From assembly GCF_009827335.1 (NCBI RefSeq), contig NZ_WTYH01000001.1:2331501-2395500 (forward strand): a DNA stretch of 64,000 bases. Reading direction: 5' to 3'. The position numbers were made by a program, and so were the translations under genes. This DNA is from Aurantiacibacter arachoides (GTDB lineage: Bacteria; Pseudomonadota; Alphaproteobacteria; Sphingomonadales; Sphingomonadaceae). The notes below the pieces were generated by a model. The model did no database searches. It saw nothing but the letters and a program-made list of their open reading frames with translations, and had not been told where the DNA came from. Shown piece after piece: positions 8,647 through 19,458 of the stretch (its first letter is position 1; each line of letters opens with the position of its first letter).

Positions 8647-9678
8647 CTATTGCCTGGCGGCGCCGGAGAGTTTGCCGACCAGTTGAGCGCCGTCCATCGT
8701 CGTGACCAGCACTTCGTCGCCGTCGACCACGATGGCCACGTCGTGCAATCCGATGGCCGAAACGCGCGGACCATCGGTTTCGACCAGCACGTTGCGGCAA
8801 TCGACCAGTTCGGCGTTTCCGCGCACCCGATTGCCATGATGGTCGCCGCTGCGGGCATCGCGCAGCGCGGACCAGCCACCGATGTCGGACCAGCCCATGG
8901 CGACCGGCACCATGGCCGCCCGGCTGGTGGCTTCCATCACGGCGTAATCGACCGAGTCCCCCTCGATCCGGGCGAAGGGCTCGGCGGCAGGGTGGAAGCG
9001 CGCGCCATCCCGGCGACCCTTGTCCACAGCCTCGCGCACCGCGGCGGCCATCGCGGGCCGGTGCTGTGCCAGCTCTGCCAGGAAGGCCCCCGCGCGAAAG
9101 GCGAAGATGCCGCCGTTCCACGAATAGCCGCCCTCGGCGAGGAAACCCTGTGCGCGTTCCAGATCGGGCTTCTCGACGAAGCGGTCCACCGCATGGCCGT
9201 GGCCCAGCGGATCGCCGCTCTTGATATAGCCGAAGCCGGTTTCGGGATGCGTGGGCGTGATACCGAAGGCGACCATGTAATCCTCCTCGGCCAGCGCGGC
9301 GGCCGCGCGGGCAGCGGCGCGGAAGGAGGGCACATCGGCAATGTGATGATCGCTGGGGCAGACCAGGATGATGGCTTCTGGCGGCAGCAACGCCGCGGCA
9401 AGCGCGATGGCGGGGGCGGTGTTCTTGGCCTCGGGTTCGACCACGACGAGCGCCTCGCGCCCGCCGACCTGCGCCTCCACATGCGCCAGATGCGCGGTGC
9501 CGGTGACCACGATCGGGGCGGCGAACAGCGCCGCATCGTCGCAGCGCGCCAGCGTCTCCTCGAACAGCGTCGTTTCTCCTACCAATGGCAGGAAGGGCTT
9601 GGGCATGGTCTTGCGGCTGCGCGGCCACAGGCGCGTGCCGCTGCCGCCGCACATGATAACGGGATGGATGGTGCTCAT
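8647..9678 (-). CDS. manC: Mannose-1-phosphate guanylyltransferase
   Basis: 343 residues, the single-domain form lacking the C-terminal isomerase cupin of bifunctional AlgA/ManC proteins. The N-terminal nucleotide-binding signature CGGSGTRLWPRSRKTMPKPF is intact, and EKPDLERAQGFL is the usual central motif. It makes GDP-mannose from mannose-1-phosphate and GTP for polysaccharide or glycan synthesis. I place the start at the ATG at 9678; an upstream in-frame extension to 9777 lacks family similarity. Convergent with bphP, 9 bases apart. Confidence 0.9.
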   Translation of the reverse strand: MSTIHPVIMCGGSGTRLWPRSRKTMPKPFLPLVGETTLFEETLARCDDAALFAAPIVVTGTAHLAHVEAQVGGREALVVVEPEAKNTAPAIALAAALLPPEAIILVCPSDHHIADVPSFRAAARAAAALAEEDYMVAFGITPTHPETGFGYIKSGDPLGHGHAVDRFVEKPDLERAQGFLAEGGYSWNGGIFAFRAGAFLAELAQHRPAMAAAVREAVDKGRRDGARFHPAAEPFARIEGDSVDYAVMEATSRAAMVPVAMGWSDIGGWSALRDARSGDHHGNRVRGNAELVDCRNVLVETDGPRVSAIGLHDVAIVVDGDEVLVTTMDGAQLVGKLSGAARQ

Positions 9679-9721
9679 GGTATTGAGTTCGTGCCTCTTC
9701 GTTATCGATACAAGGGCAAAA

Positions 9722-10486
9722 TCAGCGCCCGCGAAAATCCACGCGATAGCCGTAGCGGGTCTCGACCGGGGTGCCATCGGCGGTGGTCGCGGGATTGAAG
9801 CGGATGCGTTCCATCACCAGCGGGCAGACGAGCGCGGTGGTGGCGGCATCGACCTGCGTGTCGGCGACGCTGCATCCGCGCGCGCGGCCATCGACGCCGA
9901 CGGTGAATTGCACCGTCACCGACTTGCCGAACCGCGCCCGTCGGCCGCCTTCGGGCACCGGAAAGTCCCGCGATTCGTTCAATTCGCCCGAGCGCACCGA
10001 CGGCCCGACCGCCACCGCGCCGCCAGTGCCCGATCCGCCCGTTCCAGATCCTCCCGCACCCGAACCGCTATCCCGGCTACCGGTCCCCTCGCCTTCGCCC
10101 CCCGCGCCGGTGCCTTCGCCTTCCTGACGCGCGCCGGAGGTGTTCGCGCTGCCGGTGGAGGACGCGCGCGGTGCCGGGCTCGGGCGGGGGAGCGGCTGCG
10201 GCGGGGCAACGACTTCGCGCGGCGTCGCCTCCCGCCCTTCGGGAGCTGCAGCGCCCTCGTCCGGCTGCGACGGGGCCTGGCTGGGCTCGACCTTCGGCTC
10301 GGGTTCTTCGTAGGTGCGCACGGTTACCGTCACCATCGACGTGGCTTCGTCCACCATCCGGGCGGTGAATTCGGGCGCAAGCAGCAGTGCAAGGCCATAG
10401 AGGCCGACCAGGTGCGCCACGCCGATCAGGGCGACGAGCTTCCAGTCGGGGCGCTTTCTCGTGCTTGCAAATCCGCCTTCGGCCAT
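9722..10486 (-). CDS. TonB-like energy-transducer protein
   Basis: 254 residues from the ATG at 10486 (an upstream in-frame start at 10531 is possible). One N-terminal membrane helix (about 17-36) is followed by a long Pro/Glu region, a Gly/Ser/Thr low-complexity stretch (about 115-160), and a C-terminal domain of about 75 residues with VTVQFTVGVDGRARGC and ending in YGYRVDFRGR, as in TonB C-terminal domains. Such proteins couple ExbBD energy to outer-membrane transport. No exbBD or receptor gene is adjacent. Confidence 0.75.
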   Translation of the reverse strand: MAEGGFASTRKRPDWKLVALIGVAHLVGLYGLALLLAPEFTARMVDEATSMVTVTVRTYEEPEPKVEPSQAPSQPDEGAAAPEGREATPREVVAPPQPLPRPSPAPRASSTGSANTSGARQEGEGTGAGGEGEGTGSRDSGSGAGGSGTGGSGTGGAVAVGPSVRSGELNESRDFPVPEGGRRARFGKSVTVQFTVGVDGRARGCSVADTQVDAATTALVCPLVMERIRFNPATTADGTPVETRYGYRVDFRGR

Positions 10487-10541
10487 CGCCCGTCTCTCTG
10501 CCAATCGTGGCAGGAAGACAACGCCTGCCACGGTGAAAATA

Positions 10542-11306
10542 TCAGCTCAGGCTGAGTTCGCCCTTCACCCCGAGAATCCCCTCGCCATACAGGTAAGCCG
10601 GATCGAACGTGGCAAACCGTTCCAGCGCCTGGCGATCGGGCACGCGGATCGACCCGCGGCGAAAATCCGCCAGCCCGTCCCGGCGCAATTGCCCCAGCGC
10701 GCGGTTCATGTGGATCGCGGTGGTCCCGCACATGTCAGCAAGGGTCTGCTGGATGAGCGGGGTATCGATGATCCCCTTGCGCCCCAGGCCGACGAAATCG
10801 AGCCGTTGCCAGATTTCGCAGAACACGTGCGCCACGCGCTTGGATGCGCGCAGCTGTTCCAGCTTCATGATCCATTCGCGATGGATCGCGGCATCGAGCA
10901 GTGTGGAAAACCACAACAGCCGGGTGAGGTGCGCATTCTCCTCCATCAGCCGGCGCAGGCGATCGTGCGAGACAAAGCCCACACGCACTGGCCCCAGCGT
11001 GACCAGGTCGTGATCCAGCCGCTTGAGCGCAAAGGCATGGAGGTCGACGAAATCGCCGGGCACCTGCACGCCCACGACGAAACGCTTGTCACCTTCGCTG
11101 ATGGTGCGCAGCACGAACCCGTCGATCAGCATGGTAGACCGATCGGACAGTTCCCCGCGCGAGAGGATCGTGGCATCGTGATCGTATTCGACGACCTCGC
11201 CGATCAGCGATTCGACGATGCCCTTTTCGTCCTCGCTCAGTGCGTCGCGCAGGCGGCCCATCAGGAATCGCCCCGTCAAAGGGTAGCGACCCAGTTCCTC
11301 GTCCAT
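10542..11306 (-). CDS. Crp/Fnr family transcriptional regulator
   Basis: 254 residues. The N-terminal cyclic-nucleotide-binding-like beta-roll (about 20-140) includes GDFVDLHAFALK. The C-terminal winged-helix part has the recognition region QQTLADMCGTTAIHMNRALG (about 187-206). No Fnr-type cysteine cluster is visible, so it is not an oxygen-sensing iron-sulfur Fnr. It diverges from the oxoprolinase operon across about 154 bases and could control it; that is inference only. Confidence 0.85.
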   Translation of the reverse strand: MDEELGRYPLTGRFLMGRLRDALSEDEKGIVESLIGEVVEYDHDATILSRGELSDRSTMLIDGFVLRTISEGDKRFVVGVQVPGDFVDLHAFALKRLDHDLVTLGPVRVGFVSHDRLRRLMEENAHLTRLLWFSTLLDAAIHREWIMKLEQLRASKRVAHVFCEIWQRLDFVGLGRKGIIDTPLIQQTLADMCGTTAIHMNRALGQLRRDGLADFRRGSIRVPDRQALERFATFDPAYLYGEGILGVKGELSLS

Positions 11307-11460
11307 CTACCCCTCGTCCCTTCTTGCGCCCGTCTTTGCGCAATTGATACGAAATCAGCGGCTTATTGCAAGTGGGGCACGCGGTATGCGGAAGGCGGCA
11401 AGCACGATCCCGCGCTCGGGCGCACTTGCAACCGCCAATGCCGGCGGGCAGACCCCTCGC

Positions 11461-14400
11461 ATGACCGGCACCTACCGCTTCGCCATCGATCGCGGCGGCA
11501 CTTTTACGGACGTCGTGGCAGAGGTTCCGGGCGGGGCCCTGGTGACCGCCAAGCTGCTTTCGAGCGATCCGGGCCGCTACGCCGATGCGGCGAGCGAAGG
11601 CGTGCGGCGGATCATGGCGGACCACGGCGATGCACCCATCGCCGAAGTGCGCATCGGCACCACGATCGCCACCAATGCGCTGCTGGAACGGCAGGGGGCA
11701 GCGGTGGCGCTGGCGATCACCCGCGGGCATCGCGATGCCCTGCTGATCGGCAACCAGGCGCGCCCCGACATATTCGCCCTCCAGATCCGCAGGCCCGAAC
11801 GGCTGGAGCGGCACGTGGTGGAGATCGACGAGCGGGTGAGCGCGGACGGCACAGTGCTGCGCCCGCTCGACGAAGCGGCAGCCCGCCGCGACCTCGCCGC
11901 CATGCGCGACAAGGGTATCGAGGCATTGGCGATCGTCCTGCTGCACGGCTGGACCTTTACCGACCACGAGGTGCGGCTGATCCGGCTCGCGCAAGAGCTT
12001 GGCTTCACGCAGGTCAGCGCCAGCCATGACGTTTCGCCGCTGATCCGCCTCGTCCCGCGCGGCGACACCAGCGTGGCCGACGCCTACCTCTCGCCCGTCA
12101 TCCGCGCCTATGTGGAACAGTTGGCAGCCCGCCTGCCCGATCATGGCACCTTGCGCTTCATGCAGTCGAGCGGCGGGCTGGCGGATGCGCGCGCCTTTCG
12201 CGGCAAGGACGCGGTGCTTTCCGGACCGGCGGGCGGGGTGGTGGGCATGGCCCTGACCGCGCGGGCGCTCGGCTTCGAACGGCTGATCGGGTTCGACATG
12301 GGCGGCACCAGCACCGATGTCTGTCACTACGCCGGCGAATACGAACGCACGGGCGACAGCACCGTGGCAGGCGTGCGCATCGCCGCGCCGATGATGCAGG
12401 TGGAAACCGTGGCGGCGGGCGGCGGCTCGATCTGCCGCTTCGACGGCCTGCGTCTGCGGGTGGGGCCGCAAAGCGCGGGCGCGGACCCCGGCCCTGCCTG
12501 CTACCGCAAGGGCGGACCATTGACGGTGACCGACTGCAACCTCGTGCTGGGCCGCATCGACCCGGCACGGTTCCCGCAGGTGTTCGGCCCGGCTGGCGAT
12601 CTTCCTCTCGATCCCGAAGCCTCGCGCGAGCGGCTTGCCGGGGTTGCCGCATCGTTGCGCGAACCGATGGACGAAGCCACGCTGGCCGAAGCCTTCCTCG
12701 CCCTTGCCGTGGACGAGATGGCCAATGCCATCCGCAAGATCAGCACCGCGCGCGGCCACGATGTCGCCACCCACGCACTTGCCTGCTTCGGCGGCGCGGG
12801 CGGCCAGCTCGCCTGCCGGGTGGCGGACGAACTGGGCATCGAGACAGTGCTTGTCCATCCGCTCGCCGGAGTGCTGAGCGCCTATGGCATCGGCCTTGCC
12901 CCGGTGGTCGCGATCCGTGAAGTCGGCGTGGTGAAGCCGCTGGCCGAGAACTACCAGCCGGCGCTGGATCGGGTCCGGTCACAGGCGCGCGAGGCGCTGC
13001 TGGCGCAGGGCATAGCGCCCGACCGCATCGTCATCACCCCGCGCCTGCGCCTGCGCTTTGCCGGTAGCGACACCGCGCTGGATCTGCCGCTGGGCGATTG
13101 CGCCGAAGCGGAGTTCCGCGCCCGGCATCGTCGCCGCTTCGGCTGGTCGGACGACAGCGCGACGGTGGTGCTGGAGGCGATCAGCGTGGAGGCGCAGGGC
13201 CACGTCGGCGGTATCTCGGGCAATCGCGCCACGAGGAGCACCGCGCCGCTTCTCCCACAGGGTATTGCGGGGCCGGCGACACTTCCGGGCAATGGCTCCA
13301 CCCTGGTGGTGGAGGACGGCTGGCGTGCCGACCAGCGCGCGTGCGGCAGCTACGTGGTATGCCGCGACACACCGCGAGCGCGCCCACTGGCGGGTGACAC
13401 CAGTGTCGACCCCCTGCGCCTTGCCGTGTTCAACAACCTGTTCATGGCCATCGCCGAGGAGATGGGCGTTGTGCTGGAAGCCACGGCGAGCTCGGTCAAC
13501 ATCAAGGAACGGCTGGATTTTTCCTGCGCGGTATTCGATGCGGACGGCGCGCTGATCGCCAACGCGCCGCACATCCCGGTCCACCTGGGCTCCATGTCGG
13601 CAAGCGTGCGCCATGTCATCGCCAACCGCGCAGCCAGCCCTCGCGGTATCCGGCGCGGCGATGCCTATGCCCTGAACGATCCCTATCACGGCGGCACCCA
13701 CCTGCCCGACATCACCGTGATCGTGCCCGTGTTCCAGTGCGATGGTGACGCTCCGCACGCCTGGGTGGCGGCGCGCGGGCACCACGCCGACGTCGGCGGG
13801 ATCGCCCCGGGCTCCATGCCGCCCGACAGCCGCTCCATCGACGAGGAGGGCGTGCGCATCGACGACGCGCTGCTCGTCGACGAAGGACGGTTCTGCGAGG
13901 CGGACCTGCGTGCGCTGCTGGCCAGCGGAGCGAACCCGGCGCGCAATCCCGACCGCAACATCGCCGACCTCAAGGCCCAGCTCGCCGCCTGCGCGCGCGG
14001 GGCGGACCTGCTGGCGCAGGCGGCGGCGGAGCACTCGGGCGCGGTCCTCGCCGCCTACATGGGCCACGTGATGGACAACGGCGAGGCGGCGGTCCGGACC
14101 TTGCTGGAAACGCTGCCCGAAGGCCGCTTCACCTACGCGATGGACAATGGCGCGCAGGTCTCGCTCGCCATTGCCATCGACCGGAAGGCGCGCTCCGCCC
14201 GCTTCGAGTTCGCCGGCACCAGCCCGCAGTTGCCGGGCAACTTCAACGCGCCGGCCGCCATCACCCGGGCCGCCGTGCTCTATGCGCTGCGCTGCCTCGT
14301 CGCCGACGACGTGCCGCTGAACGACGGCTGCCTGCGCCCTGTCGAGCTGGTTGTTCCTGAGGGCTCCATGCTCAACCCCCGCCCGCCCGCCGCCGTCGTG

Positions 14401-14946
14401 GCCGGCAACGTGGAAACGAGCCAGGTCGTCACCGACTGCGTGCTGGCCGCCTGCGGAGCGCTCGCGCCCTCGCAGGGCACGATGAACAACCTCACCTTCG
14501 GCAACGCGCGCCACCAGTATTACGAGACGATCTGCGGCGGCGCGGGCGCTGGGCCGACGTTCGACGGGGCAAGCGCGGTGCAGACCCACATGACCAACAG
14601 CCGCCTGACCGATCCCGAGGTGCTGGAGACGCGGCTGCCCGTCAGGGTGGAGAGCTTTGCCATCCGCACCGGATCGGGCGGCATCGGCGCGCATCGCGGC
14701 GGCGACGGGGTGGAGCGGCGCATCGCCTTTTGCGAACCGATGCGGGCACAGATGCTTGCCAACCGCCGGACGGTCGCGCCGCGCGGGCTGGCGGGCGGCG
14801 CCGACGCCGCGCCGGGCGAAACCCTTGTCGAGCACGCCGACGGGCGCGTCACCCATCTGGGCGCGACGGGTGCGGCCGATGTCGGGCCGGGCGACGTCAT
14901 CGTCATTCGCACGCCGGGCGGCGGCAGCTATGGCGATGCGCCATGA
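11461..14946 (+). CDS. 5-oxoprolinase/hydantoinase, fused A and B subunits
   Basis: 1161 residues. The N-terminal half is hydantoinase A/ATPase-like: the phosphate-binding [12 protein letters not shown] opens the protein and [20 protein letters not shown] lies near residue 278. The C-terminal half (from about 640) is hydantoinase B, with [29 protein letters not shown] and [10 protein letters not shown]. This head-to-tail fusion is the architecture of ATP-dependent 5-oxoprolinases; the substrate may be 5-oxoproline or a hydantoin. I prefer the ATG at 11461 because the family starts at this motif; the open frame extends to 11344. Its stop overlaps the next start (ATGA). Confidence 0.9.
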   Translation: MTGTYRFAIDRGGTFTDVVAEVPGGALVTAKLLSSDPGRYADAASEGVRRIMADHGDAPIAEVRIGTTIATNALLERQGAAVALAITRGHRDALLIGNQARPDIFALQIRRPERLERHVVEIDERVSADGTVLRPLDEAAARRDLAAMRDKGIEALAIVLLHGWTFTDHEVRLIRLAQELGFTQVSASHDVSPLIRLVPRGDTSVADAYLSPVIRAYVEQLAARLPDHGTLRFMQSSGGLADARAFRGKDAVLSGPAGGVVGMALTARALGFERLIGFDMGGTSTDVCHYAGEYERTGDSTVAGVRIAAPMMQVETVAAGGGSICRFDGLRLRVGPQSAGADPGPACYRKGGPLTVTDCNLVLGRIDPARFPQVFGPAGDLPLDPEASRERLAGVAASLREPMDEATLAEAFLALAVDEMANAIRKISTARGHDVATHALACFGGAGGQLACRVADELGIETVLVHPLAGVLSAYGIGLAPVVAIREVGVVKPLAENYQPALDRVRSQAREALLAQGIAPDRIVITPRLRLRFAGSDTALDLPLGDCAEAEFRARHRRRFGWSDDSATVVLEAISVEAQGHVGGISGNRATRSTAPLLPQGIAGPATLPGNGSTLVVEDGWRADQRACGSYVVCRDTPRARPLAGDTSVDPLRLAVFNNLFMAIAEEMGVVLEATASSVNIKERLDFSCAVFDADGALIANAPHIPVHLGSMSASVRHVIANRAASPRGIRRGDAYALNDPYHGGTHLPDITVIVPVFQCDGDAPHAWVAARGHHADVGGIAPGSMPPDSRSIDEEGVRIDDALLVDEGRFCEADLRALLASGANPARNPDRNIADLKAQLAACARGADLLAQAAAEHSGAVLAAYMGHVMDNGEAAVRTLLETLPEGRFTYAMDNGAQVSLAIAIDRKARSARFEFAGTSPQLPGNFNAPAAITRAAVLYALRCLVADDVPLNDGCLRPVELVVPEGSMLNPRPPAAVVAGNVETSQVVTDCVLAACGALAPSQGTMNNLTFGNARHQYYETICGGAGAGPTFDGASAVQTHMTNSRLTDPEVLETRLPVRVESFAIRTGSGGIGAHRGGDGVERRIAFCEPMRAQMLANRRTVAPRGLAGGADAAPGETLVEHADGRVTHLGATGAADVGPGDVIVIRTPGGGSYGDAP

Positions 14947-15911
14947 TCGACGCCGCAACCGCCTCCCGCTTCGCCCGCACCGCGCTGGGCCATGTGACGC
15001 AGGAATATCCCAACAAGCTCGACCACGTGATGGCCGGGCCGGGTGACGCCCTGACACCGCGCGCGCTGCACCCGGCCTTTTACGGCAGCTTCGACTGGCA
15101 CAGCTGCGTGCATTCGTGGTGGACCCTGCTGACACTGGCGCGGCTGCACCCCGCCCTGCCCGAGGGCCCCGATATCGCGGCGCTGGCGGACAAGGTGCTG
15201 ACCGCAGACAATCTCGCCGCCGAACTGGCCTACGCGCAGCGCCCCCAATCGCGCGGGTTCGAGCGGCCCTACGGCTGGGCCTGGCTGCTCACCCTCCACC
15301 TCGAGGCGAGCCGGCACGAGGGCCAAGGCTGGGCCGCACACATCGCGCCGCTGGCGCGCCATTTCGCCATGGGCTGGCGCGATTATCTCGCCACGCTTGC
15401 CCACCCGATTCGCACGCCGACGCACCCCAACACCGCCTTTGCCATGCGCCTGTCGCTCGACTGGGCGGACAGCTTCGACGCCGAACTCGCCTCCCTGTTG
15501 CGCGCGGCGGCACGGCGTTTCTACGGCGAGGATCGCGACACGCGCGAGGCGGTGGCGGGCGATGCCTTCCTCTCGCCCGCGCTGGTGGAGGCAGCCCTGA
15601 TGCGCCGCGCCCTGCCGCCCGCCGACTTCGCCGTGTGGCTGCGCGCCTTTCTGCCACGCCTGCACGAGGGCGAGCCCGCCGCGCTGTTCGTGCCTGCCCG
15701 CGTCACCGATGCCAGCGACGGCAAGGCCGCGCATCTCGACGGGGTGAACTTCACGCGGGCATGGTGCTGGCGCGAAATGGGCCTCGGCGGCGATCTTGCG
15801 GCGCGCCACATGGCCGCCTCGCTGCCCGCGGTGGACGGCGACTACATGGGCTCGCACTGGCTGGCGTCGTTCGCGTTGCTCGCTATGCTGGCGGGCAAAG
15901 GAGACGACTGA
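14943..15911 (+). CDS. DUF2891 family protein
   Basis: 322 residues, soluble, with Trp/His-rich segments characteristic of DUF2891: HPAFYGSFDWHSCVHSWWTL near residue 40, RPYGWAWLLTLHLEA near 105 and a C-terminal YMGSHWLASFALLAML. The family resembles alpha/alpha-toroid glycan-active or lyase folds, but no reaction is known. Start ATG overlaps the oxoprolinase stop (ATGA) and its stop overlaps the next start (TGATG), so the three genes form one coupled operon. Confidence 0.85.
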   Translation: MIDAATASRFARTALGHVTQEYPNKLDHVMAGPGDALTPRALHPAFYGSFDWHSCVHSWWTLLTLARLHPALPEGPDIAALADKVLTADNLAAELAYAQRPQSRGFERPYGWAWLLTLHLEASRHEGQGWAAHIAPLARHFAMGWRDYLATLAHPIRTPTHPNTAFAMRLSLDWADSFDAELASLLRAAARRFYGEDRDTREAVAGDAFLSPALVEAALMRRALPPADFAVWLRAFLPRLHEGEPAALFVPARVTDASDGKAAHLDGVNFTRAWCWREMGLGGDLAARHMAASLPAVDGDYMGSHWLASFALLAMLAGKGDD

Positions 15912-16324
15912 TGGACATTCGCCGGGTGGACGAGAATTTCGCGGTGGCTGCGCAGGTCGCGGCGAGCGACATGCAGGCGATTGCCGACGCCGGTTACACC
16001 GACATCATGTGCAATCGTCCCGATGGCGAGGAGCCGGGCCAGCCGCCGTTGTCGGACCTGCGCGCCGCGGCCGAGGCGGCGGGGCTTGCGTTTCACCATG
16101 TGCCGGTGGCTGGCGGGATGTTTCCGCCCGAGGCGCTGGCACAATTCGCCCGGGTGCGGCGCGAGGCGTCAGGCCCGGTGCTTGCCTACTGCCGCAGCGG
16201 CACCCGCTCGATGACCATGGACACGCTGGCGAACCCGGGCGGGCTGTCGGTGGACGAACGCATGACCCGCGCCGAAGAGGCCGGCTACGACCTTTCCGGC
16301 CTGCGCGGTTATCTGGAAAGCTAG
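15911..16324 (+). CDS. TIGR01244/DUF442-type sulfurtransferase-phosphatase-like protein
   Basis: 137 residues. The family opening ([34 protein letters not shown]) and the cysteine loop AYCRSGTRS (Cys about residue 93) are present; this CX5R-like loop is that of DUF442 proteins related to dual-specificity phosphatases and rhodaneses. The reaction here is not known. Last gene of the oxoprolinase operon. Its TAG and the TAG of the opposing enoyl-CoA hydratase gene share the tetranucleotide CTAG at 16321-16324. Confidence 0.85.
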   Translation: MDIRRVDENFAVAAQVAASDMQAIADAGYTDIMCNRPDGEEPGQPPLSDLRAAAEAAGLAFHHVPVAGGMFPPEALAQFARVRREASGPVLAYCRSGTRSMTMDTLANPGGLSVDERMTRAEEAGYDLSGLRGYLES

Positions 16325-17100
16325 CGGCCCTTCCAGCTGGCGGCACGCTTCTCGACAAAGGCCGTCATGCCCTCCGCCTTGTCCTCGGTGGCAGCGAGAA
16401 TCTGGAACAGCCGCCGTTCGTGCAGCATCCCCTGGCTCAGCGTGGTCTCATAGGCCGCGTCGACCAGTTCCTTGTTCACCTTGACCGCCATCGGTGCCAT
16501 GCCAGCGATTGCGGCGGCCGCCTTCAGCGCCTCGTCCAGCAGCTGGTCGTGCGGCACAACGCGAGCGACGAGGCCCGCTCGCTCGGCTTCCGCTGCGTCC
16601 ATCATGCGGCCCGTCAGCACCAGGTCCATGGCCTTGGCCTTGCCAACGGCGCGGGTGAGGCGCTGGCTGCCGCCCATGCCGGGCGCGACGCCCAGCTTGA
16701 TCTCGGGCTGGCCGAACTTGGCGTTTTCCGACGCGATGATGAAGTCCGCCATCATGGCGACCTCGCACCCGCCGCCCAGCGCAAAGCCGTTGACCGCGGC
16801 GATCCACGGCTTGCGGGTCGCGGCGACCATGCGGTTCCAGCCCGCGAAGAAGTCCTCGTTGAACATCTCGGCGGCGGACTTGTCGACCATCTCCTTGATG
16901 TCGGCGCCCGCGGCAAAGGCCTTGTCGCCAGAGCCCGTCACCACGGCACAACCCTGGCTGGCGTCGGCCTCGAACGCGGCAAGCGCCTCGGTCAGTTCGG
17001 CCAGCACCTTGGTATTGAGCGCGTTCAGCGCTTCCGGTCGGTTGAGCGTGATGAGCGTCACCGCATCGCGCTGCTCCACCAGGATCGTTTCGTAAGCCAT
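16321..17100 (-). CDS. Enoyl-CoA hydratase
   Basis: 259 residues, normal length for the crotonase family. Both catalytic glutamates are present, in [12 protein letters not shown] and [15 protein letters not shown], with the oxyanion-hole region [10 protein letters not shown]. It hydrates short-chain 2-enoyl-CoA. It is the last gene of the minus-strand propionate operon, 10 bases after pccA, so a role in feeding acyl-CoA breakdown into propionyl-CoA is reasonable. Confidence 0.92.
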   Translation of the reverse strand: MAYETILVEQRDAVTLITLNRPEALNALNTKVLAELTEALAAFEADASQGCAVVTGSGDKAFAAGADIKEMVDKSAAEMFNEDFFAGWNRMVAATRKPWIAAVNGFALGGGCEVAMMADFIIASENAKFGQPEIKLGVAPGMGGSQRLTRAVGKAKAMDLVLTGRMMDAAEAERAGLVARVVPHDQLLDEALKAAAAIAGMAPMAVKVNKELVDAAYETTLSQGMLHERRLFQILAATEDKAEGMTAFVEKRAASWKGR

Positions 17101-17110
17101 CGTCAGTTTC

Positions 17111-19165
17111 CTATTCGAGTTCCAGGATCACCGCGTCCACCACCAGCGTCTCACCCTCGGCGGCGTTGATGGTGGCGACGGTGCCACTCTTTTCGGCGCG
17201 CAGGATGTTCTCCATCTTCATCGCCTCTACCGTGGCGAGCGGCTGGCCCGCCTCCACCGCTTCGCCCTCGGCCACGTGCAGCTTCACCAGCAAGCCGGGC
17301 ATGGGGCAGAGCAGCAGTTTGGAGGTATCGGGCGGCACCTTGTCGATCATGTGACGTGCGAGGTCCGCATGGCGCGGTTGCAGGACGCGTACATCGTGGG
17401 TGCGGCCGTGCGTGGTCATGCGATAGCCGGTGCGCGTGGGCGCAAGGCGGATGCCGTAGCGGGCGACCGCTTCGCTGTCTTCCTCGTCGCTGTCGTAAAG
17501 CGCGACCTGCACCATCCGATCGCCCGGCGTGTAGTCGAACGCGAGCGCGACAGGTTCGCCGTCCACGCTGATCCCGTCCTCGCCCAGCGAAACCGCGTGA
17601 TCCGCGGTGCCCAGGCGCACGGTCCAGTCGCCCGGCGGCAGCTGCGGCTCGCCCAGCTGTCCGGAAATGCGCCGTGCGCGGTCGGCATCGGCGGTGGCGA
17701 TTACCCCCGCGACCGCTGCCAGCACGCGCGTGGTTTCCCCGCTGACTGCCGCGCCCGCGAACCCGTCGGGATATTCCTCGGCAATGAAGCCGGTGGTGAT
17801 GTCGCCGCTGCGAAAGCGCGGGTGCTGCATCAGGGCGGACAGGAAATCGACATTGTGGCCGAGCCCCTCCAGTTCCACCGCGTCGAGCGCCGCCACCTGC
17901 AGGTCCGCCGCCGCCTCGCGCGTGGGCGCCCAAGTGACGAGCTTGGCAATCATCGGGTCGTAGAAGATCGAGACTTCGCCGCCTTCCTGCACGCCTGAAT
18001 CGATGCGGATATACCCATCATCCGCCCGTGCTGAGCCTGGACGAGCGGGGGGTGCAAAGTGCGATGCCTCGGGAAACCGCAGGCGCACCAGCCGGCCGGT
18101 GCTGGGCAGGAAGCCGCGATAGGGGTCCTCGGCGTAGATGCGGTTCTCGATGGCCCAGCCGTCGATGCCGATCTGGTCCTGCGTCCACGGCAAGGCCTCG
18201 CCCGCCGCCACGCGGATCATCTGTTCGACGAGGTCGATGCCGGTTATCGCCTCGGTGACGGGATGTTCCACCTGCAGGCGGGTGTTCATCTCGAGGAAAT
18301 AGAAGCTCTCGCCCGTCGGATCCGCGCCGCTGACGATCAGTTCGACCGTGCCCGCCGAATGATAGCCGACCGCCTTGCTGAGCGCGACCGCCTGTTCGCC
18401 CATCTTGCGGCGCATTTCGGGGGTGACGAAGGGGCTGGGCGCTTCCTCCACCACCTTCTGGTGGCGGCGCTGGATGCTGCATTCGCGCTCGTTGAGGTAG
18501 AGCACGGTGCCGTGCTTGTCGCCCAGCACCTGGATCTCGATGTGGCGGGGGTCCTCGATGAACTTCTCGATGAACACGCGGTCGTCGCCGAAGGAGTTCA
18601 GCCCTTCGCGCTTGGTCGCCTCGAACCCGTCGCGCACGTCCTGGTCGTTCCAGGCGAGACGCATCCCCTTGCCCCCGCCGCCCGCGCTGGCCTTCATCAT
18701 CACCGGATAGCCGATCTGGTTGGAGACGGTCAGCGCCTCCTCGGTGGTGTCGATGGCATCCTCGGACCCGGGCACGGTGTTGACGCCGGCCGCCTTGGCG
18801 AGTTTCTTGGACTCGATCTTGTCGCCCATCGCCGCGATGGCGTTGGCGGGCGGCCCGATGAAGGCGATGCCTTGCGCCTCCAGCGCCTCCACGAAGCTGG
18901 CGCGCTCGGACAGGAAGCCATAGCCCGGATGCACGGCCTCCGCGCCGGTCTGCTTGCAGGCGGCGATGATCTTGTCGGCGATAAGGTAGCTATCCGACGC
19001 GGGCGAGGGTCCGATATGCACGGCTTCGTCGGCCATCTGCACGAAGGGCGCGCGCGCATCGGCATCGGAATAGACCGCCACCGTGGCGATACCCATGCGC
19101 TGCGCGGTCTTGATGACCCGGCACGCGATCTCGCCGCGATTGGCGATGAGGATTTTGGAGAACAT
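17111..19165 (-). CDS. pccA: Propionyl-CoA carboxylase alpha subunit (biotin carboxylase + BCCP)
   Basis: 684 residues. The biotin carboxylase domain (about 1-450) has the glycine-rich ATP loop [23 protein letters not shown] and [16 protein letters not shown]. The BT linker follows, and the C-terminal BCCP domain carries the biotinylation site VEAMKMEN about 40 residues from the end. With PccB it makes (S)-methylmalonyl-CoA from propionyl-CoA. A segment of about 17 residues near 370-387, just before YIRIDSG, looks inserted compared with the family as I recall it and lies over a sphingomonad-type palindrome. The start at 19165 abuts the stop of an orphan gene. Confidence 0.93.
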   Translation of the reverse strand: MFSKILIANRGEIACRVIKTAQRMGIATVAVYSDADARAPFVQMADEAVHIGPSPASDSYLIADKIIAACKQTGAEAVHPGYGFLSERASFVEALEAQGIAFIGPPANAIAAMGDKIESKKLAKAAGVNTVPGSEDAIDTTEEALTVSNQIGYPVMMKASAGGGGKGMRLAWNDQDVRDGFEATKREGLNSFGDDRVFIEKFIEDPRHIEIQVLGDKHGTVLYLNERECSIQRRHQKVVEEAPSPFVTPEMRRKMGEQAVALSKAVGYHSAGTVELIVSGADPTGESFYFLEMNTRLQVEHPVTEAITGIDLVEQMIRVAAGEALPWTQDQIGIDGWAIENRIYAEDPYRGFLPSTGRLVRLRFPEASHFAPPARPGSARADDGYIRIDSGVQEGGEVSIFYDPMIAKLVTWAPTREAAADLQVAALDAVELEGLGHNVDFLSALMQHPRFRSGDITTGFIAEEYPDGFAGAAVSGETTRVLAAVAGVIATADADRARRISGQLGEPQLPPGDWTVRLGTADHAVSLGEDGISVDGEPVALAFDYTPGDRMVQVALYDSDEEDSEAVARYGIRLAPTRTGYRMTTHGRTHDVRVLQPRHADLARHMIDKVPPDTSKLLLCPMPGLLVKLHVAEGEAVEAGQPLATVEAMKMENILRAEKSGTVATINAAEGETLVVDAVILELE
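18022..18050. repeat. Degenerate sphingomonad-type palindromic repeat inside pccA
   Basis: On the plus strand this reads as a GC-rich imperfect palindrome with GTGCTGAGCCTGGACGAGC at its centre. It resembles the dispersed repeat with the core GTGCTGAGCNTGTCGAAGCAC often seen between genes in sphingomonads (recalled, not searched). Here it lies in frame inside pccA and encodes part of the extra residues before YIRIDSG. Confidence 0.45.
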
Positions 19166-19458
19166 TAGTTTGCCTTCGTCCGAGACTTAATTGTCCGCCA
19201 TAATACTAAAACAATGCCAGCTATCGTTAGCAATAATGCGACAAACATCCCTAGCATTGACGGAAGATAAAACGCGCTCATTAAAACATGGTCGTGCCAC
19301 TGCGGTTCGGTAGTTGCTCGACCGAACACCATCGGTACCAATGACAAAACGAACAGACCCACACCGCCTAAAACGAGGCGTCCACGAGACGCGAACCAGA
19401 TAAGAGAAACTAGGAAAGCGATCGCCCATCCAGATATCATGACGAGATATTCAATCAC
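19165..19458 (-). CDS. AT-rich orphan small membrane protein in the propionate operon
   Basis: 97 residues with three predicted membrane segments (about 4-22, 29-47 and 62-87) and a basic tail. I recognise no family. Base composition is visibly more AT-rich than the flanking scpA and pccA, and codon use differs, which suggests late arrival. Even so it fits tightly: its ATG overlaps the scpA stop (ATGA at 19455-19458) and its stop meets the pccA start. It may therefore be translated with the operon. Confidence 0.65.
   Translation of the reverse strand: MIEYLVMISGWAIAFLVSLIWFASRGRLVLGGVGLFVLSLVPMVFGRATTEPQWHDHVLMSAFYLPSMLGMFVALLLTIAGIVLVLWRTIKSRTKAN

Noticed and set aside
12979..15135. 718-codon frame opposite the oxoprolinase gene
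   Set aside because: Antisense shadow; the sense strand has clear hydantoinase motifs throughout.
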